Assembly (NCBI RefSeq): GCF_001792815.1
Contig: NZ_CP017674.1
Coordinates: 3,348,001-3,412,000, forward strand
DNA: 64,000 nt
Source: Microbacterium sp. BH-3-3-3
GTDB lineage: Bacteria; Actinomycetota; Actinomycetes; Actinomycetales; Microbacteriaceae
Direction of reading: 5' to 3'
In this document: piece after piece, positions 34,506 through 42,877 of the stretch
How the letters are laid out: the number at the start of each line of letters is the position of its first letter
How positions within the stretch are numbered: position 1 is the stretch's first letter
Position numbers and translations under genes: made by a program
The notes under the pieces: generated by a model
Told to the model about the DNA's origin: nothing
Seen by the model: the letters and a program-made list of their open reading frames with translations, nothing else
Database searches by the model: none

Positions 34506-36253
34506 CCGGCCCCCTCGACGGACTCGACGAGCACCAGCTGGAGGCGGCGCGCGCGCTGCGCGGACCGGTGTGCGTCCTCGCGGGCGCGGGGACAGGCAAG
34601 ACCCGCGTCATCACCCGGCGTATCGCGCACGGCGTCGACACGGGCGCCTACTCGCCTCAGCGGGTCATGGCGGTCACCTTCACCTCGAAGGCGGCGGGCG
34701 AGATGCGGGGGCGGCTGCGGGCGCTCGGGGTGACGGGCGTCTCGGCGCGGACGTTCCACGCCGCGGCGTTGGCTCAGGTGAACTTCTTCTGGCCTACCCT
34801 CGCGGGCGACCAGGCGCCCTCGATCATCGACAACAAGGTGCGCATGCTCGCGCACGCCGCCGACGGGGTGGGGCTGGCGCCCGACACCGCGACCCTGCGG
34901 GATGTGGCCGCCTCGATCGAGTGGCGCAAAGTGACCCTGCGCTCGGTCGAGCAGTACGCCGCGGAGCGCCCCGAGGGCGTCGGTCGACTCGGGGTCGATC
35001 AGGTGGTCGCGTTGCAGCGGGCGTACGAGAAGCTCAAGGACGAGCGGCGTCAGATGGACTTCGAAGACGTGCTGCTCACCTGCGCGGGCATGATCGAGGC
35101 GGAGCCGCGGGTGGCCGCCGCCGTCCGCGAGCAGTACCGGCACTTCACCGTCGACGAGTATCAGGACGTCTCGCCCCTTCAGAACCGCCTGCTCGAGCTG
35201 TGGCTGGGCGACCGCCGCGACCTGTGCGTCGTCGGCGATGCCAGTCAGACGGTGTATTCGTTCACCGGGGCCGATGCCCGCTACCTGCTCGACTTCGAGC
35301 GGACCCACGACGACGCGCGCGTGGTGCGCCTGGAACGCAACTATCGCTCCAGTGCGCCGGTGCTGGCCGTCGCGAACGACCTCATGCGCGGCCGCGCGGG
35401 CGCTCTCGAACTGGTCGCCGCCCGCGACGACGAGGCGGTCGTCCCCACCGTCCGCGGGTTCGACGATGACGAAGCCGAGGCCACGGCCGTGGCCCGATCC
35501 ATCGCCGATTCGATGAAGCGCGGCGTCGATCCGCACGACATCGCCGTGCTGTACCGCTCGCACGCGCAGTCGGCGGCGCTGCTGTCGGCGCTGTCGGCGG
35601 TGGGAGTGGCGGCATCCGTCCTGGGCGGGCGCAAGTTCTTCGACCTCCCCGAGGTGCGGCAGGCGCTCATGGCCCTGCGCGCGGCATCGGTGGCGCCGCT
35701 GGAGACGGGCTTCCACGCCACGGTCCGTGACGTTCTGCGCGGCATGGGGCTCACCGATGATCCCCCCGAGGCCGGGGGCGCCCTCCGCGAAGCGTGGGAG
35801 GCACGGGCGGCGCTGCTGCGCCTGGCCGAAGAGGCCCCGGACGACATGGACCTCCGCGCGTTCACCGACGACCTGCAGGCGCGCGCGCGCGACCAGCACG
35901 AGCCGACGACGCGCACGGTGACGCTGGCGACGCTGCACGCGGCCAAGGGTCTGGAATGGGATCACGTCTACCTCGTGGGGGTGAGCGAGGGCCTGCTGCC
36001 GATCTCGTACGCGAAGACCTTCGAGGCCGTCGACGAAGAACGTCGACTCGCCTACGTCGGGGTCACCCGTGCCGCGCGCACGCTCTCGGTCAGCTGGGCA
36101 CGGGGACGCGGCCGGATGGAACGCTCGCCGTCGAGGTTCCTTCGAGAGATCGGCAGTGGCAGTCTGCACTCGGTCGATGCAGCTGCCAGACCCGCCGGAA
36201 CGAATCGACGCGCAGCCGCACCGACCGCGTCGTCTCGGCGATCGGCGAGCTGA
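34502..36253 (+). CDS. uvrD2: UvrD2-like superfamily 1 DNA helicase, short form without HRDC
   Basis: 583 residues. Motifs: Q and I (DEHQLEAARAL; LAGAGTGKTRVITRRI), Ia VTFTSKAAGEM, II FTVDEYQDVSPLQ, III VVGDASQTVYSFTGAD, IV LERNYRSSAPVL, V LATLHAAKGLEWDHVYLVGV and VI RLAYVGVTRAARTLSVSWA. Mycobacterial UvrD2 is about 700 residues with a C-terminal HRDC and tetracysteine region; this protein ends after motif VI with an unconserved Ala/Arg-rich tail. Its 3' end overlaps the convergent ThiF-like gene by 164 bases. The GTG start overlaps nudC. Confidence 0.9.
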   Translation: MTGPLDGLDEHQLEAARALRGPVCVLAGAGTGKTRVITRRIAHGVDTGAYSPQRVMAVTFTSKAAGEMRGRLRALGVTGVSARTFHAAALAQVNFFWPTLAGDQAPSIIDNKVRMLAHAADGVGLAPDTATLRDVAASIEWRKVTLRSVEQYAAERPEGVGRLGVDQVVALQRAYEKLKDERRQMDFEDVLLTCAGMIEAEPRVAAAVREQYRHFTVDEYQDVSPLQNRLLELWLGDRRDLCVVGDASQTVYSFTGADARYLLDFERTHDDARVVRLERNYRSSAPVLAVANDLMRGRAGALELVAARDDEAVVPTVRGFDDDEAEATAVARSIADSMKRGVDPHDIAVLYRSHAQSAALLSALSAVGVAASVLGGRKFFDLPEVRQALMALRAASVAPLETGFHATVRDVLRGMGLTDDPPEAGGALREAWEARAALLRLAEEAPDDMDLRAFTDDLQARARDQHEPTTRTVTLATLHAAKGLEWDHVYLVGVSEGLLPISYAKTFEAVDEERRLAYVGVTRAARTLSVSWARGRGRMERSPSRFLREIGSGSLHSVDAAARPAGTNRRAAAPTASSRRSAS

Positions 36254-36911
36254 GCAGCGAGCGCGCCGCGCGTCCGGCCTCGGCAGCCAGCGCCGCGTCG
36301 ACGTCGGGTCTGGGCCGCGCGAGCAACTGCGCGGCGAGCGTCGGCCATTGCTCGTCGTGGTGGCGGGTCACGGCGTCGAGGCATGCGAGGCACGCGGTGC
36401 GCCCGGGGGCGATGACGGGGCCGACGGTGGCGCTCGCACCGTCGAGCACGAGCGGCAGATGCACGACGTCGTCGCGCACGTACATCGCCGCGCGGCGGGG
36501 ATCGACACGGTGCGACGCGAGCACGACGACCCGCGTCCCCCGCGGGACGGGCTCGGTCACGCGCCCCGCCCAGGCGATCAGGCGCGTGCGGGGCGGGAGC
36601 GCCGCGAGCACCGCCTGCACCGCCCGTGCGGACAGGTCGTCGCCGGCCTGGAGCACGAACGGCGCGTGACGCCGAGCGCGGCGCAACGCCGGTGAGACCT
36701 GCGCGAGCAGGGCGTCGGCATCGTGATCGGTTCCGCCGTGCACACGTGTCAGGGCGCGCAGGGCCGGGGTCGTCGTGCCCTCTTCGAGGGCGGCGACGCA
36801 GGCGTCGACCCAGGCGTCGGCGCGGGGGATGCGCGCGATCGCCGGAGCGCCGAACTGCACGCTGCCGTCGGGGCGCCAGAGCGGGGGAGCGGAGGGGTCG
36901 AGTCTGATCAT
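36090..36911 (-). CDS. ThiF/TOMM leader-binding-like orphan protein
   Basis: 273 residues. I see an N-terminal winged-helix-like half and a degenerate E1-like half. The ending GPVIAPGRTACLACLDAVTRHHDEQWPTLAAQLL, then VWQLHRPSADCHC with two Cys, is typical of proteins annotated as TOMM precursor leader peptide-binding or cyclodehydratase-like in actinobacteria. No peptide precursor or YcaO gene is nearby, so it is probably an ancient housekeeping relative. The glycine-rich nucleotide loop of a true E1 is not visible. The ATG was chosen because CATGCT lies six bases upstream on the minus strand. Its 3' end overlaps uvrD2. Confidence 0.7.
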   Translation of the reverse strand: MIRLDPSAPPLWRPDGSVQFGAPAIARIPRADAWVDACVAALEEGTTTPALRALTRVHGGTDHDADALLAQVSPALRRARRHAPFVLQAGDDLSARAVQAVLAALPPRTRLIAWAGRVTEPVPRGTRVVVLASHRVDPRRAAMYVRDDVVHLPLVLDGASATVGPVIAPGRTACLACLDAVTRHHDEQWPTLAAQLLARPRPDVDAALAAEAGRAARSLLSSPIAETTRSVRLRVDSFRRVWQLHRPSADCHCRSLEGTSTASVPSGRVPVPS

Positions 36912-37043
36912 CGCCCGAGCATGACGCAGGCGATGACCCCGGATGCCGTTATCCCCAGCCATCCTCGCCGGATCGCGCGTGGGGAGGACGGGACGGGTAA
37001 CCGATGCTCGGGTCGGCGCGACGGCCGACCCGAGCCGAGCCGA

Positions 37044-38555
37044 TCAGACGGGGCGCTGGTCGCCCGGGGTGCCGTCGTCGTCGCGCCGGTCGTCGTCGCG
37101 TCGCGCGTCGTCGGGGAGCACGTCGCCGGGGAGCACATCGCCCGGGAGCACGTCGCCGGGGAGGGCCTCGTCCGCCGAGGAATCGGCATCCGTCGCCCCG
37201 TCGCGACCGTCGCCGCTGGTCTCTTCGGCGATGAGCTGGGCGAGAGCGTCGTCCATGGCATCCGAGGGAGCCGCTTCGCCCCGTGATGCGGCGGTCAGAC
37301 GGGCGATGAGGGCGGCGGGGTCGTCGATGTCGTCGGCCGACGGCATGAGGTCGGGGTAGTCCCACAGCGCGTCGCGTCCGGCGACGCCCACGGCGTCGGT
37401 GACGGAGCGCCACATCGCGGCGGCCTCGCGCATGCGACGCGGACGCAGTTCGAGCCCGACGAGCGAACCGAGCGCCTGCTCGGCGGGCCCGCCCACGGCA
37501 CGGCGTCGACGCACGGCCTCGGCGATGCGCGCCGCCGACGGGAGGCGCGAGGTGGCGTCTTCGGTGACGACGTCGACCCAGCCCTCGATCGTCGCCAGGA
37601 GGTTCTCGAGACGCGTCAACGCCGCCGTCTGCTCCTCGGAACGCGCCGGCAGCAGCGCGCCGCTCTCGAGCGCGCCGCGCAGCTCTTCGGGCTGCGACGG
37701 ATCGAAGCGCGAGGCGAGGTCTTCGAGGGCGTCGGTGTCGACGCGGATGCCGTGGGCGAAGTCGCGCACCTGCGCGATGACGTGCAGCCGCAGCCACCGG
37801 GCGTGCCGGAAGAGGCGGGCGTGCGCGAGCTCGCGCGTGGCGAGGTACAGCGCGAGCTGGTCGTCGGGGATCTCGAGATCGAGACCGAAGTCCGCGAAGT
37901 TCTGCGGCAGGATCGCCGCGTCGCCCTCGGGCATGACCGGGATGCCGACATCGCCGCCGCCGACGACCTCGGTCGACAGGCGACCGACGACGTGCCCGAG
38001 CTGGGTGGCGAAGAGAGAACCGCCGACCGTGCGCATGAGCCGCCCGGCGCCCGCGATCATCTCTTGCATGTCGTCGGGCGCTTGCTGGCCGAGGGCCTCG
38101 GTCAACGCGTCGGCGATGCTGGTCGCGACGGGTTCGGCGAGCTCCTGCCAGAGGGGCAGGGTCGCGCTCACCCAGGCGCCGCGGGTGACCACGCGCGGGG
38201 GACGCGGAAGGTCCGAGATGGTCGTCGCTTCGCCGAGCCAGAGACCGGCGAGCGTGAACGCCTGGTCGATGTCGGTGCGCTGACCCGTCGACACGCCGAG
38301 GCCGTCCTGGTTGGCGATGTGCAGGGCCTGGCGTTCGGCGAGGCTCCAGTCGACGCCCTCCTGCGTGCCGGCGAAAGCGCCCTGCAGTTGGTTCATCACC
38401 TGCTGCAGCATGGCCGGGTCGATCTGCATGCCCGAGAGGCGCGACAACTGCTCGGGGTCGATGCCGCTGGTGTCGCCCGACATGAGGCGACGCATGAGTT
38501 CCTGGAACTCTTCTTCGGGGCTCCGGTCGTCGGCGCCTCGGTCGTCGTCTGCCAC
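37044..38555 (-). CDS. DUF2342 zincin-like protein (putative zinc-dependent metalloprotease family)
   Basis: 503 residues. Recognised by the region VGRLSTEVVGGGDVGIPVM, then FADFGLDLEIPDDQLALYLATRELAHARLFRHARWLRLHVI and AVGGPAEQALGSLVGLELRPRRMREAAAMWRSV, which match the family once labelled coenzyme-F420-biosynthesis associated. There is no classical HExxH; RELAHARLF occupies that position, so protease activity is unproven. The C terminus carries a tandem pentapeptide (GDVLP four times) in an acidic tail, encoded by 15-bp DNA repeats. A GTG start follows an AAAGG ribosome site. It is divergent from the YlbL-type protease gene. Confidence 0.85.
   Translation of the reverse strand: MADDDRGADDRSPEEEFQELMRRLMSGDTSGIDPEQLSRLSGMQIDPAMLQQVMNQLQGAFAGTQEGVDWSLAERQALHIANQDGLGVSTGQRTDIDQAFTLAGLWLGEATTISDLPRPPRVVTRGAWVSATLPLWQELAEPVATSIADALTEALGQQAPDDMQEMIAGAGRLMRTVGGSLFATQLGHVVGRLSTEVVGGGDVGIPVMPEGDAAILPQNFADFGLDLEIPDDQLALYLATRELAHARLFRHARWLRLHVIAQVRDFAHGIRVDTDALEDLASRFDPSQPEELRGALESGALLPARSEEQTAALTRLENLLATIEGWVDVVTEDATSRLPSAARIAEAVRRRRAVGGPAEQALGSLVGLELRPRRMREAAAMWRSVTDAVGVAGRDALWDYPDLMPSADDIDDPAALIARLTAASRGEAAPSDAMDDALAQLIAEETSGDGRDGATDADSSADEALPGDVLPGDVLPGDVLPDDARRDDDRRDDDGTPGDQRPV
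37108..37167. repeat. 15-bp in-frame tandem repeat, four copies
   Basis: Four 15-bp units with core GGGAGCAC (the last degenerate) encode the repeated GDVLP motif near the C terminus of the DUF2342 protein on the minus strand. Copy number could vary between strains. Confidence 0.8.
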
Positions 38556-38681
38556 TTCAGCCGCCTTTCAGCCGGGTCATCGGGATCACGACCTACGCTA
38601 GTCGCACGCTTCCCCGCTTCCCCCGGCACGGCTCCTCGCCGCTTACGCCGCGCGCGAACGACCCGGCAAAGGATTGAGACC

Positions 38682-39809
38682 GTGACCCTGTTCGACGACA
38701 ACGCCTCCGTCGTGCCCGCATCGCCGCAGCGGTGGCGGCGCAGCACCGTCGCGGGCCTGTGGTCGCTCGCGATCGCCGTGATCCTGCTGTTCGTGATGAC
38801 CTTCCTGCCGTCGGCGTACGTCATCCAGCAGCCCGGCCCCGTGTTCGACACCCTCGGCACCTCGACCAACGCCGAGGGCGAGGAGGTGCCGCTGATCAGC
38901 GTGCCCGACGAGGACGACGACACCTCCACCGGTCAGCTCGACCTGCTCACCGTGCAGGTCAGCGGCAACCGCGAGCGCACACCGTCGTGGATCGAGCTCG
39001 CGCTGGCCTGGTTCGACCGCTCGCGCGCCGTGGTGCCGATCGACCGCATCTTCCCCGCCGGGCAGACGACCGAGCAGCGCAACACCGAGAACGCCGCCCT
39101 CATGACCGACTCGCAGGTCGAGTCCTCGGCCGCGGCGCTGCGGGCGCTGGGCTACGACGTGCCGCAGCAGATCGCCGTCGCAACCGTCGACGACTCGGGT
39201 GCGGCGGCCGGCCTGCTGCAGCAGAACGACGTCCTCACCACGGTCGACGGCGTCACGGCGCCGAACGTCGACGCCGTGCGCGCGGCGGTGCAGGCAGCCG
39301 CCGGTGCGCCGGTGACGATCGGCTACGAGCGCGACGGCGCAGCCGGGACGGTCGAGATCACCCCGCGCCAGACCGACGTCAACGGTCAGCAGCAGTACCT
39401 GCTGGGCGTCGGCCTCATGCTCTCGTTCGACCTCCCCGTCGACGTCAAGATCCAGCTGAACGACGTGGGCGGCCCGAGCGCCGGCATGATGTTCGCCCTC
39501 GGCATCATCGACAAGATGTCCCCGGGCGACCTCACGGGCGGACAACACATCGCCGGCACCGGCACGATCGACGCCGACGGCAACGTGGGACCCATCGGCG
39601 GCATCCGGCAGAAGCTCTACGGAGCACGGGATGCCGGGGCCACCTGGTTCCTCGCACCCGCGGCGAACTGCAACGAGGTCGTCGGCCACGTGCCCGACGG
39701 CATCCGGGTGTTCTCCACCTCGACGCTCCAGGAGTCGCTCACGGTGCTCCAGACGATCCGCGACGGAGGCGATCTCGACGCCCTCCCGACGTGTGGTTCG
39801 GGATCGTAG
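38682..39809 (+). CDS. YlbL-type membrane PDZ/Lon-S16 protease
   Basis: 375 residues. One N-terminal membrane helix (VAGLWSLAIAVILLFVMTFLP) anchors an external PDZ domain (about 170-245; VDDSGAAAGLLQQNDVLTTVDGVTAPN) and a Lon-type protease domain. The Ser-Lys dyad is visible: Ser in NDVGGPSAGMMFALGIID and Lys in IGGIRQKLYGARDAG. Relatives (B. subtilis YlbL, M. tuberculosis Rv3194c) cleave membrane-associated substrates. The GTG start has AAGGA nine bases upstream. It precedes UPF0182 as in mycobacteria, though UPF0182 has its own leaderless promoter. Confidence 0.93.
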   Translation: MTLFDDNASVVPASPQRWRRSTVAGLWSLAIAVILLFVMTFLPSAYVIQQPGPVFDTLGTSTNAEGEEVPLISVPDEDDDTSTGQLDLLTVQVSGNRERTPSWIELALAWFDRSRAVVPIDRIFPAGQTTEQRNTENAALMTDSQVESSAAALRALGYDVPQQIAVATVDDSGAAAGLLQQNDVLTTVDGVTAPNVDAVRAAVQAAAGAPVTIGYERDGAAGTVEITPRQTDVNGQQQYLLGVGLMLSFDLPVDVKIQLNDVGGPSAGMMFALGIIDKMSPGDLTGGQHIAGTGTIDADGNVGPIGGIRQKLYGARDAGATWFLAPAANCNEVVGHVPDGIRVFSTSTLQESLTVLQTIRDGGDLDALPTCGSGS

Positions 39810-39840
39810 CATTCACGGCGTACCCCGAGAAGGGCGCGCC

Positions 39841-39846
39841 TAGGAT
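39841..39846 (+). promoter_or_regulatory. -10 hexamer for leaderless UPF0182 gene
   Basis: TAGGAT ends six bases before the GTG at 39853. Confidence 0.55.
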
Positions 39847-39852
39847 GGGGGA

Positions 39853-42810
39853 GTGACCACGACCTCAGCGCCGAACCAGGCCACGCCCCCGAACCGCTCA
39901 CGACGGATCATCTCGATCACCCTGGCGGTGATCGCAGCTCTCCTCGTCGCCTTCTTCGTCTTCGCGAACCTGTACTCCGATTGGCTGTGGTTCGCCCAGC
40001 TCGGCTTCACGGAGGTGCTGACCACCCAGTGGATCGGGCGCACCGTGATGTTCGTCGTGGGCTTCCTCGCGATGGCGGTGCCTGTGTGGGGCGTCATCCA
40101 GCTCGCTTACCGACTCCGCCCCGTCTACGCGCGTCTGAGCTCGCAGCTCGACCGCTACCAGGAGGTCGTCGAGCCGCTGCGCCGCCTGGCGATGTGGGGC
40201 ATCCCGATCTTCTTCGGCTTCTTCGCCGGGTTCGCGGCATCCGCCCAGTGGGAGACCACCTGGCTGTGGTTCAACGGGGTCGCCACCTCGGTCACCGACC
40301 CCCAGTTCGGCCTCGACACCGGCTTCTACCTATTCGGGATGCCGTTCTACGCGGCCGCGCTCGGCTTCGCCTCGGCCGTCGTGCTCGTCAGCCTGCTGCT
40401 CACCGCCGTGGTGTCGTACCTCTACGGCTCGGTGCGGGTCGGTCAGCGCGAACTGCGCATCTCGAAGGCCGCGCGCATCCAGCTCGCGATCCTCGCCGGT
40501 GTCTACCTGCTGCTGCAGGGTGCGAGCCTCTGGCTCGACCGCTTCCGCACGCTCGTCGAGCCGTCGGAGCGCATCACCGGACCGGGTTACGTCGGTGCCA
40601 ACGCCGTTATCCCCGGACAGACGATCCTGGCGATCGCGGCGGTCATCGTCGCGGCGGCGTTCTTCGTCACGGCTTTCATCGGCCGCTGGCGCTACCCGCT
40701 CATCGCCACCGCGCTGCTGGTCGTCTCGGCGATCGTCGTCGGTGCCGCGATCCCGTGGGCGGTGAACACCTTCCAGGTGCGCCCGAACGAGCTCGCCCTC
40801 GAGAGCCAGTACTACCAACGCAACCTCGATGGGACGAAGGCCGCGTACGGCATCGACGGTGTCGAGAAAGAAGACTTCCAGGCCGAGACGCAGGCCCAGG
40901 CCGGTCAGCTGCGCAACGACGCCGAGTCCACCGCGCAGCTGCGCATCATGGACCCCGCGATCATCGGCCCCACCGTGCGTCAGCTCGAGCAGTATCGCGC
41001 GTACTACCAGTTCAACACCCCGCTCGACGTCGACCGGTACACGATCGACGGCCAGACGCAGGACACCGTCGTGTCGCTGCGCGAGCTGAACATCGGTCAG
41101 CTGGGCGATGCCGCATCGTGGCAGAACACGACCCTCGTCTACACCCACGGCTACGGCATGGTGGCGGCGGCGGGCAACGAGCGCACCGCCGACGGCGACC
41201 CGGTCTTCCTCGAGCAGGCCATCCCCGGCACCGGTTTCCTCACCGACCTCAAGTACGAGCCGCGCGTGTACTTCGGCGAGCAGTCGCCGGCGTACTCGAT
41301 CGTGGGTGGAGAAGAGGGCGGTGAGCAGATCGAGCTCGACTACCCGCTGGGTGCCGACGGGGGCAGCGAGACCCGCACGACCTTCGCCGGCGACGGCGGA
41401 CCGAGCGTCGGCAACGTGTTCAACCGGCTCATCTACGCGCTGAAGTTCCAGTCCGAGCAGATCCTGTTCTCGGACTACGTCAACTCCGAGTCGCAGATCC
41501 TGTACGACCGCAACCCGAAGGAGCGCGTGCAGAAGCTCGCGCCCTACCTGACCCTCGACAGCGACCCGTACCCCACGGTCGTCGACGGACGCATCAAGTG
41601 GGTCATCGACGGCTACACCACGAGCGCGAACTACCCCTACTCGTCGGGCGTGTCGCTGTCGCAGGCCATCGCGGACTCGAACAACCCGGCCCCCACCTAC
41701 GCGCTGGATGACATCAACTACATCCGCAACTCGGTGAAGGCCACGGTCGACGCGTACGACGGTTCCGTGAGCCTCTACGCCTGGGACGACGAAGACCCGC
41801 TGCTCAAGGCATGGCAGAACATCTACCCCACGACGATCAAGCCGTGGACCGACATGTCCGCCGATCTCATGAGCCACGTGCGGTATCCCACCGACCTCAT
41901 GAAGGTGCAGCGCTCGATGCTCGGCGTCTACCACGTCGACGACGCGCGCTCCTTCTTCCAGCAGGACAACCGGTGGACGACGCCGAACGACCCGCAGGAC
42001 CCGGCCGCCTTCCAGCCGCCGTACTACCTGACCATGAAGATGCCGAGCCAGGACGACCCGTCTTACTCGATGTTCACGAGCTTCATCCCAGCCTCGCAGG
42101 GCGGGCAGGCTCGAAACGTGTTGACGGGCTACCTCGCCGTCGACTCGAACGCGGGCGATCAGAAGGGGACGAAGCGCGACGACTACGGCCGATTGCGCAT
42201 GCTGGTGATCGATTCGTCGACCACGGTGCCCGGACCCGGACAGGTGCAGAACACGTTCGACTCCGACACCAACGTGTCGTCGCAGATCAACATCCTGAAA
42301 CAGGGACAGTCGCAGGTGCTCAACGGCAACCTGCTGACCCTCCCGGTCGGCGGCGGTCTGCTCTACGTGCAGCCGGTGTTCGTGCAGTCGTCGGGTGACA
42401 CCAAGCTCCCGCAGCTGCGGCGAGTCCTCGTGGCGTTCGGTAACAAGATCGCGTTCGAGAACACCCTGAGCGAAGCGCTCGACACCCTGTTCGGCGGTGA
42501 CTCCGGAGCCAACACCGGCGACGAGACGGTCACCCCGACCGACCAGGGCGACGGCACCGGGAACACCGGGGGCACCACCCCGACGGTTCCGGCCGGTGAC
42601 TACGCGGCCGCGCTGGCCGAGGCACGCAGTGCCCTCGAAGCGCGTCAGTCGGCGTTGACGAGCGGAGACCTCGCGGCCTTCGCGACGCAGGACGCCCGCC
42701 TCACCGCGGCCGTCCAGCGCCTGCTCGACCTCGAGAGCGAAGGCCAGGGCGGCACGGTGTCGCTCGACCCGTCGGCGACCCCGACCCCCGAGGCCACCCC
42801 CGCGGGCTGA
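39853..42810 (+). CDS. UPF0182 family large membrane protein
   Basis: 985 residues. Seven or so N-terminal membrane helices (residues about 20-320, with LYSDWLWFAQLGFTEVLTTQWIGR and AQWETTWLWFNGVATSVTDPQFGLDTGFYLFGMPFY) precede a large external domain of about 550 residues (YYQRNLDGTKAAYGI; DRNPKERVQKLAPYLTLDSDPYPTVVDGRIKWVIDGYTTS; RYPTDLMKVQRSMLGVYHV). These are hallmark UPF0182 sequences. A Gly/Thr/Pro-rich linker and an AEARSALEARQSAL helix end the protein. The function is unknown; it is conserved across actinobacteria next to the PDZ/S16 protease. It is terminated by a strong hairpin. Confidence 0.93.
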   Translation: MTTTSAPNQATPPNRSRRIISITLAVIAALLVAFFVFANLYSDWLWFAQLGFTEVLTTQWIGRTVMFVVGFLAMAVPVWGVIQLAYRLRPVYARLSSQLDRYQEVVEPLRRLAMWGIPIFFGFFAGFAASAQWETTWLWFNGVATSVTDPQFGLDTGFYLFGMPFYAAALGFASAVVLVSLLLTAVVSYLYGSVRVGQRELRISKAARIQLAILAGVYLLLQGASLWLDRFRTLVEPSERITGPGYVGANAVIPGQTILAIAAVIVAAAFFVTAFIGRWRYPLIATALLVVSAIVVGAAIPWAVNTFQVRPNELALESQYYQRNLDGTKAAYGIDGVEKEDFQAETQAQAGQLRNDAESTAQLRIMDPAIIGPTVRQLEQYRAYYQFNTPLDVDRYTIDGQTQDTVVSLRELNIGQLGDAASWQNTTLVYTHGYGMVAAAGNERTADGDPVFLEQAIPGTGFLTDLKYEPRVYFGEQSPAYSIVGGEEGGEQIELDYPLGADGGSETRTTFAGDGGPSVGNVFNRLIYALKFQSEQILFSDYVNSESQILYDRNPKERVQKLAPYLTLDSDPYPTVVDGRIKWVIDGYTTSANYPYSSGVSLSQAIADSNNPAPTYALDDINYIRNSVKATVDAYDGSVSLYAWDDEDPLLKAWQNIYPTTIKPWTDMSADLMSHVRYPTDLMKVQRSMLGVYHVDDARSFFQQDNRWTTPNDPQDPAAFQPPYYLTMKMPSQDDPSYSMFTSFIPASQGGQARNVLTGYLAVDSNAGDQKGTKRDDYGRLRMLVIDSSTTVPGPGQVQNTFDSDTNVSSQINILKQGQSQVLNGNLLTLPVGGGLLYVQPVFVQSSGDTKLPQLRRVLVAFGNKIAFENTLSEALDTLFGGDSGANTGDETVTPTDQGDGTGNTGGTTPTVPAGDYAAALAEARSALEARQSALTSGDLAAFATQDARLTAAVQRLLDLESEGQGGTVSLDPSATPTPEATPAG

Positions 42811-42821
42811 TTCCGCTCACC

Positions 42822-42863
42822 GACGCCGGCGCTCCGCTCACGCGGGGCGCCGGCGTCGTCGTT
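42822..42863 (+). terminator. Terminator after UPF0182 gene
   Basis: GACGCCGGCGC (42822-42832) pairs with GCGCCGGCGTC (42847-42857), followed by GTCGTTCC. It lies 11 bases after the stop. Confidence 0.7.
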
Positions 42864-42877
42864 CCCGCCGCGCACCC

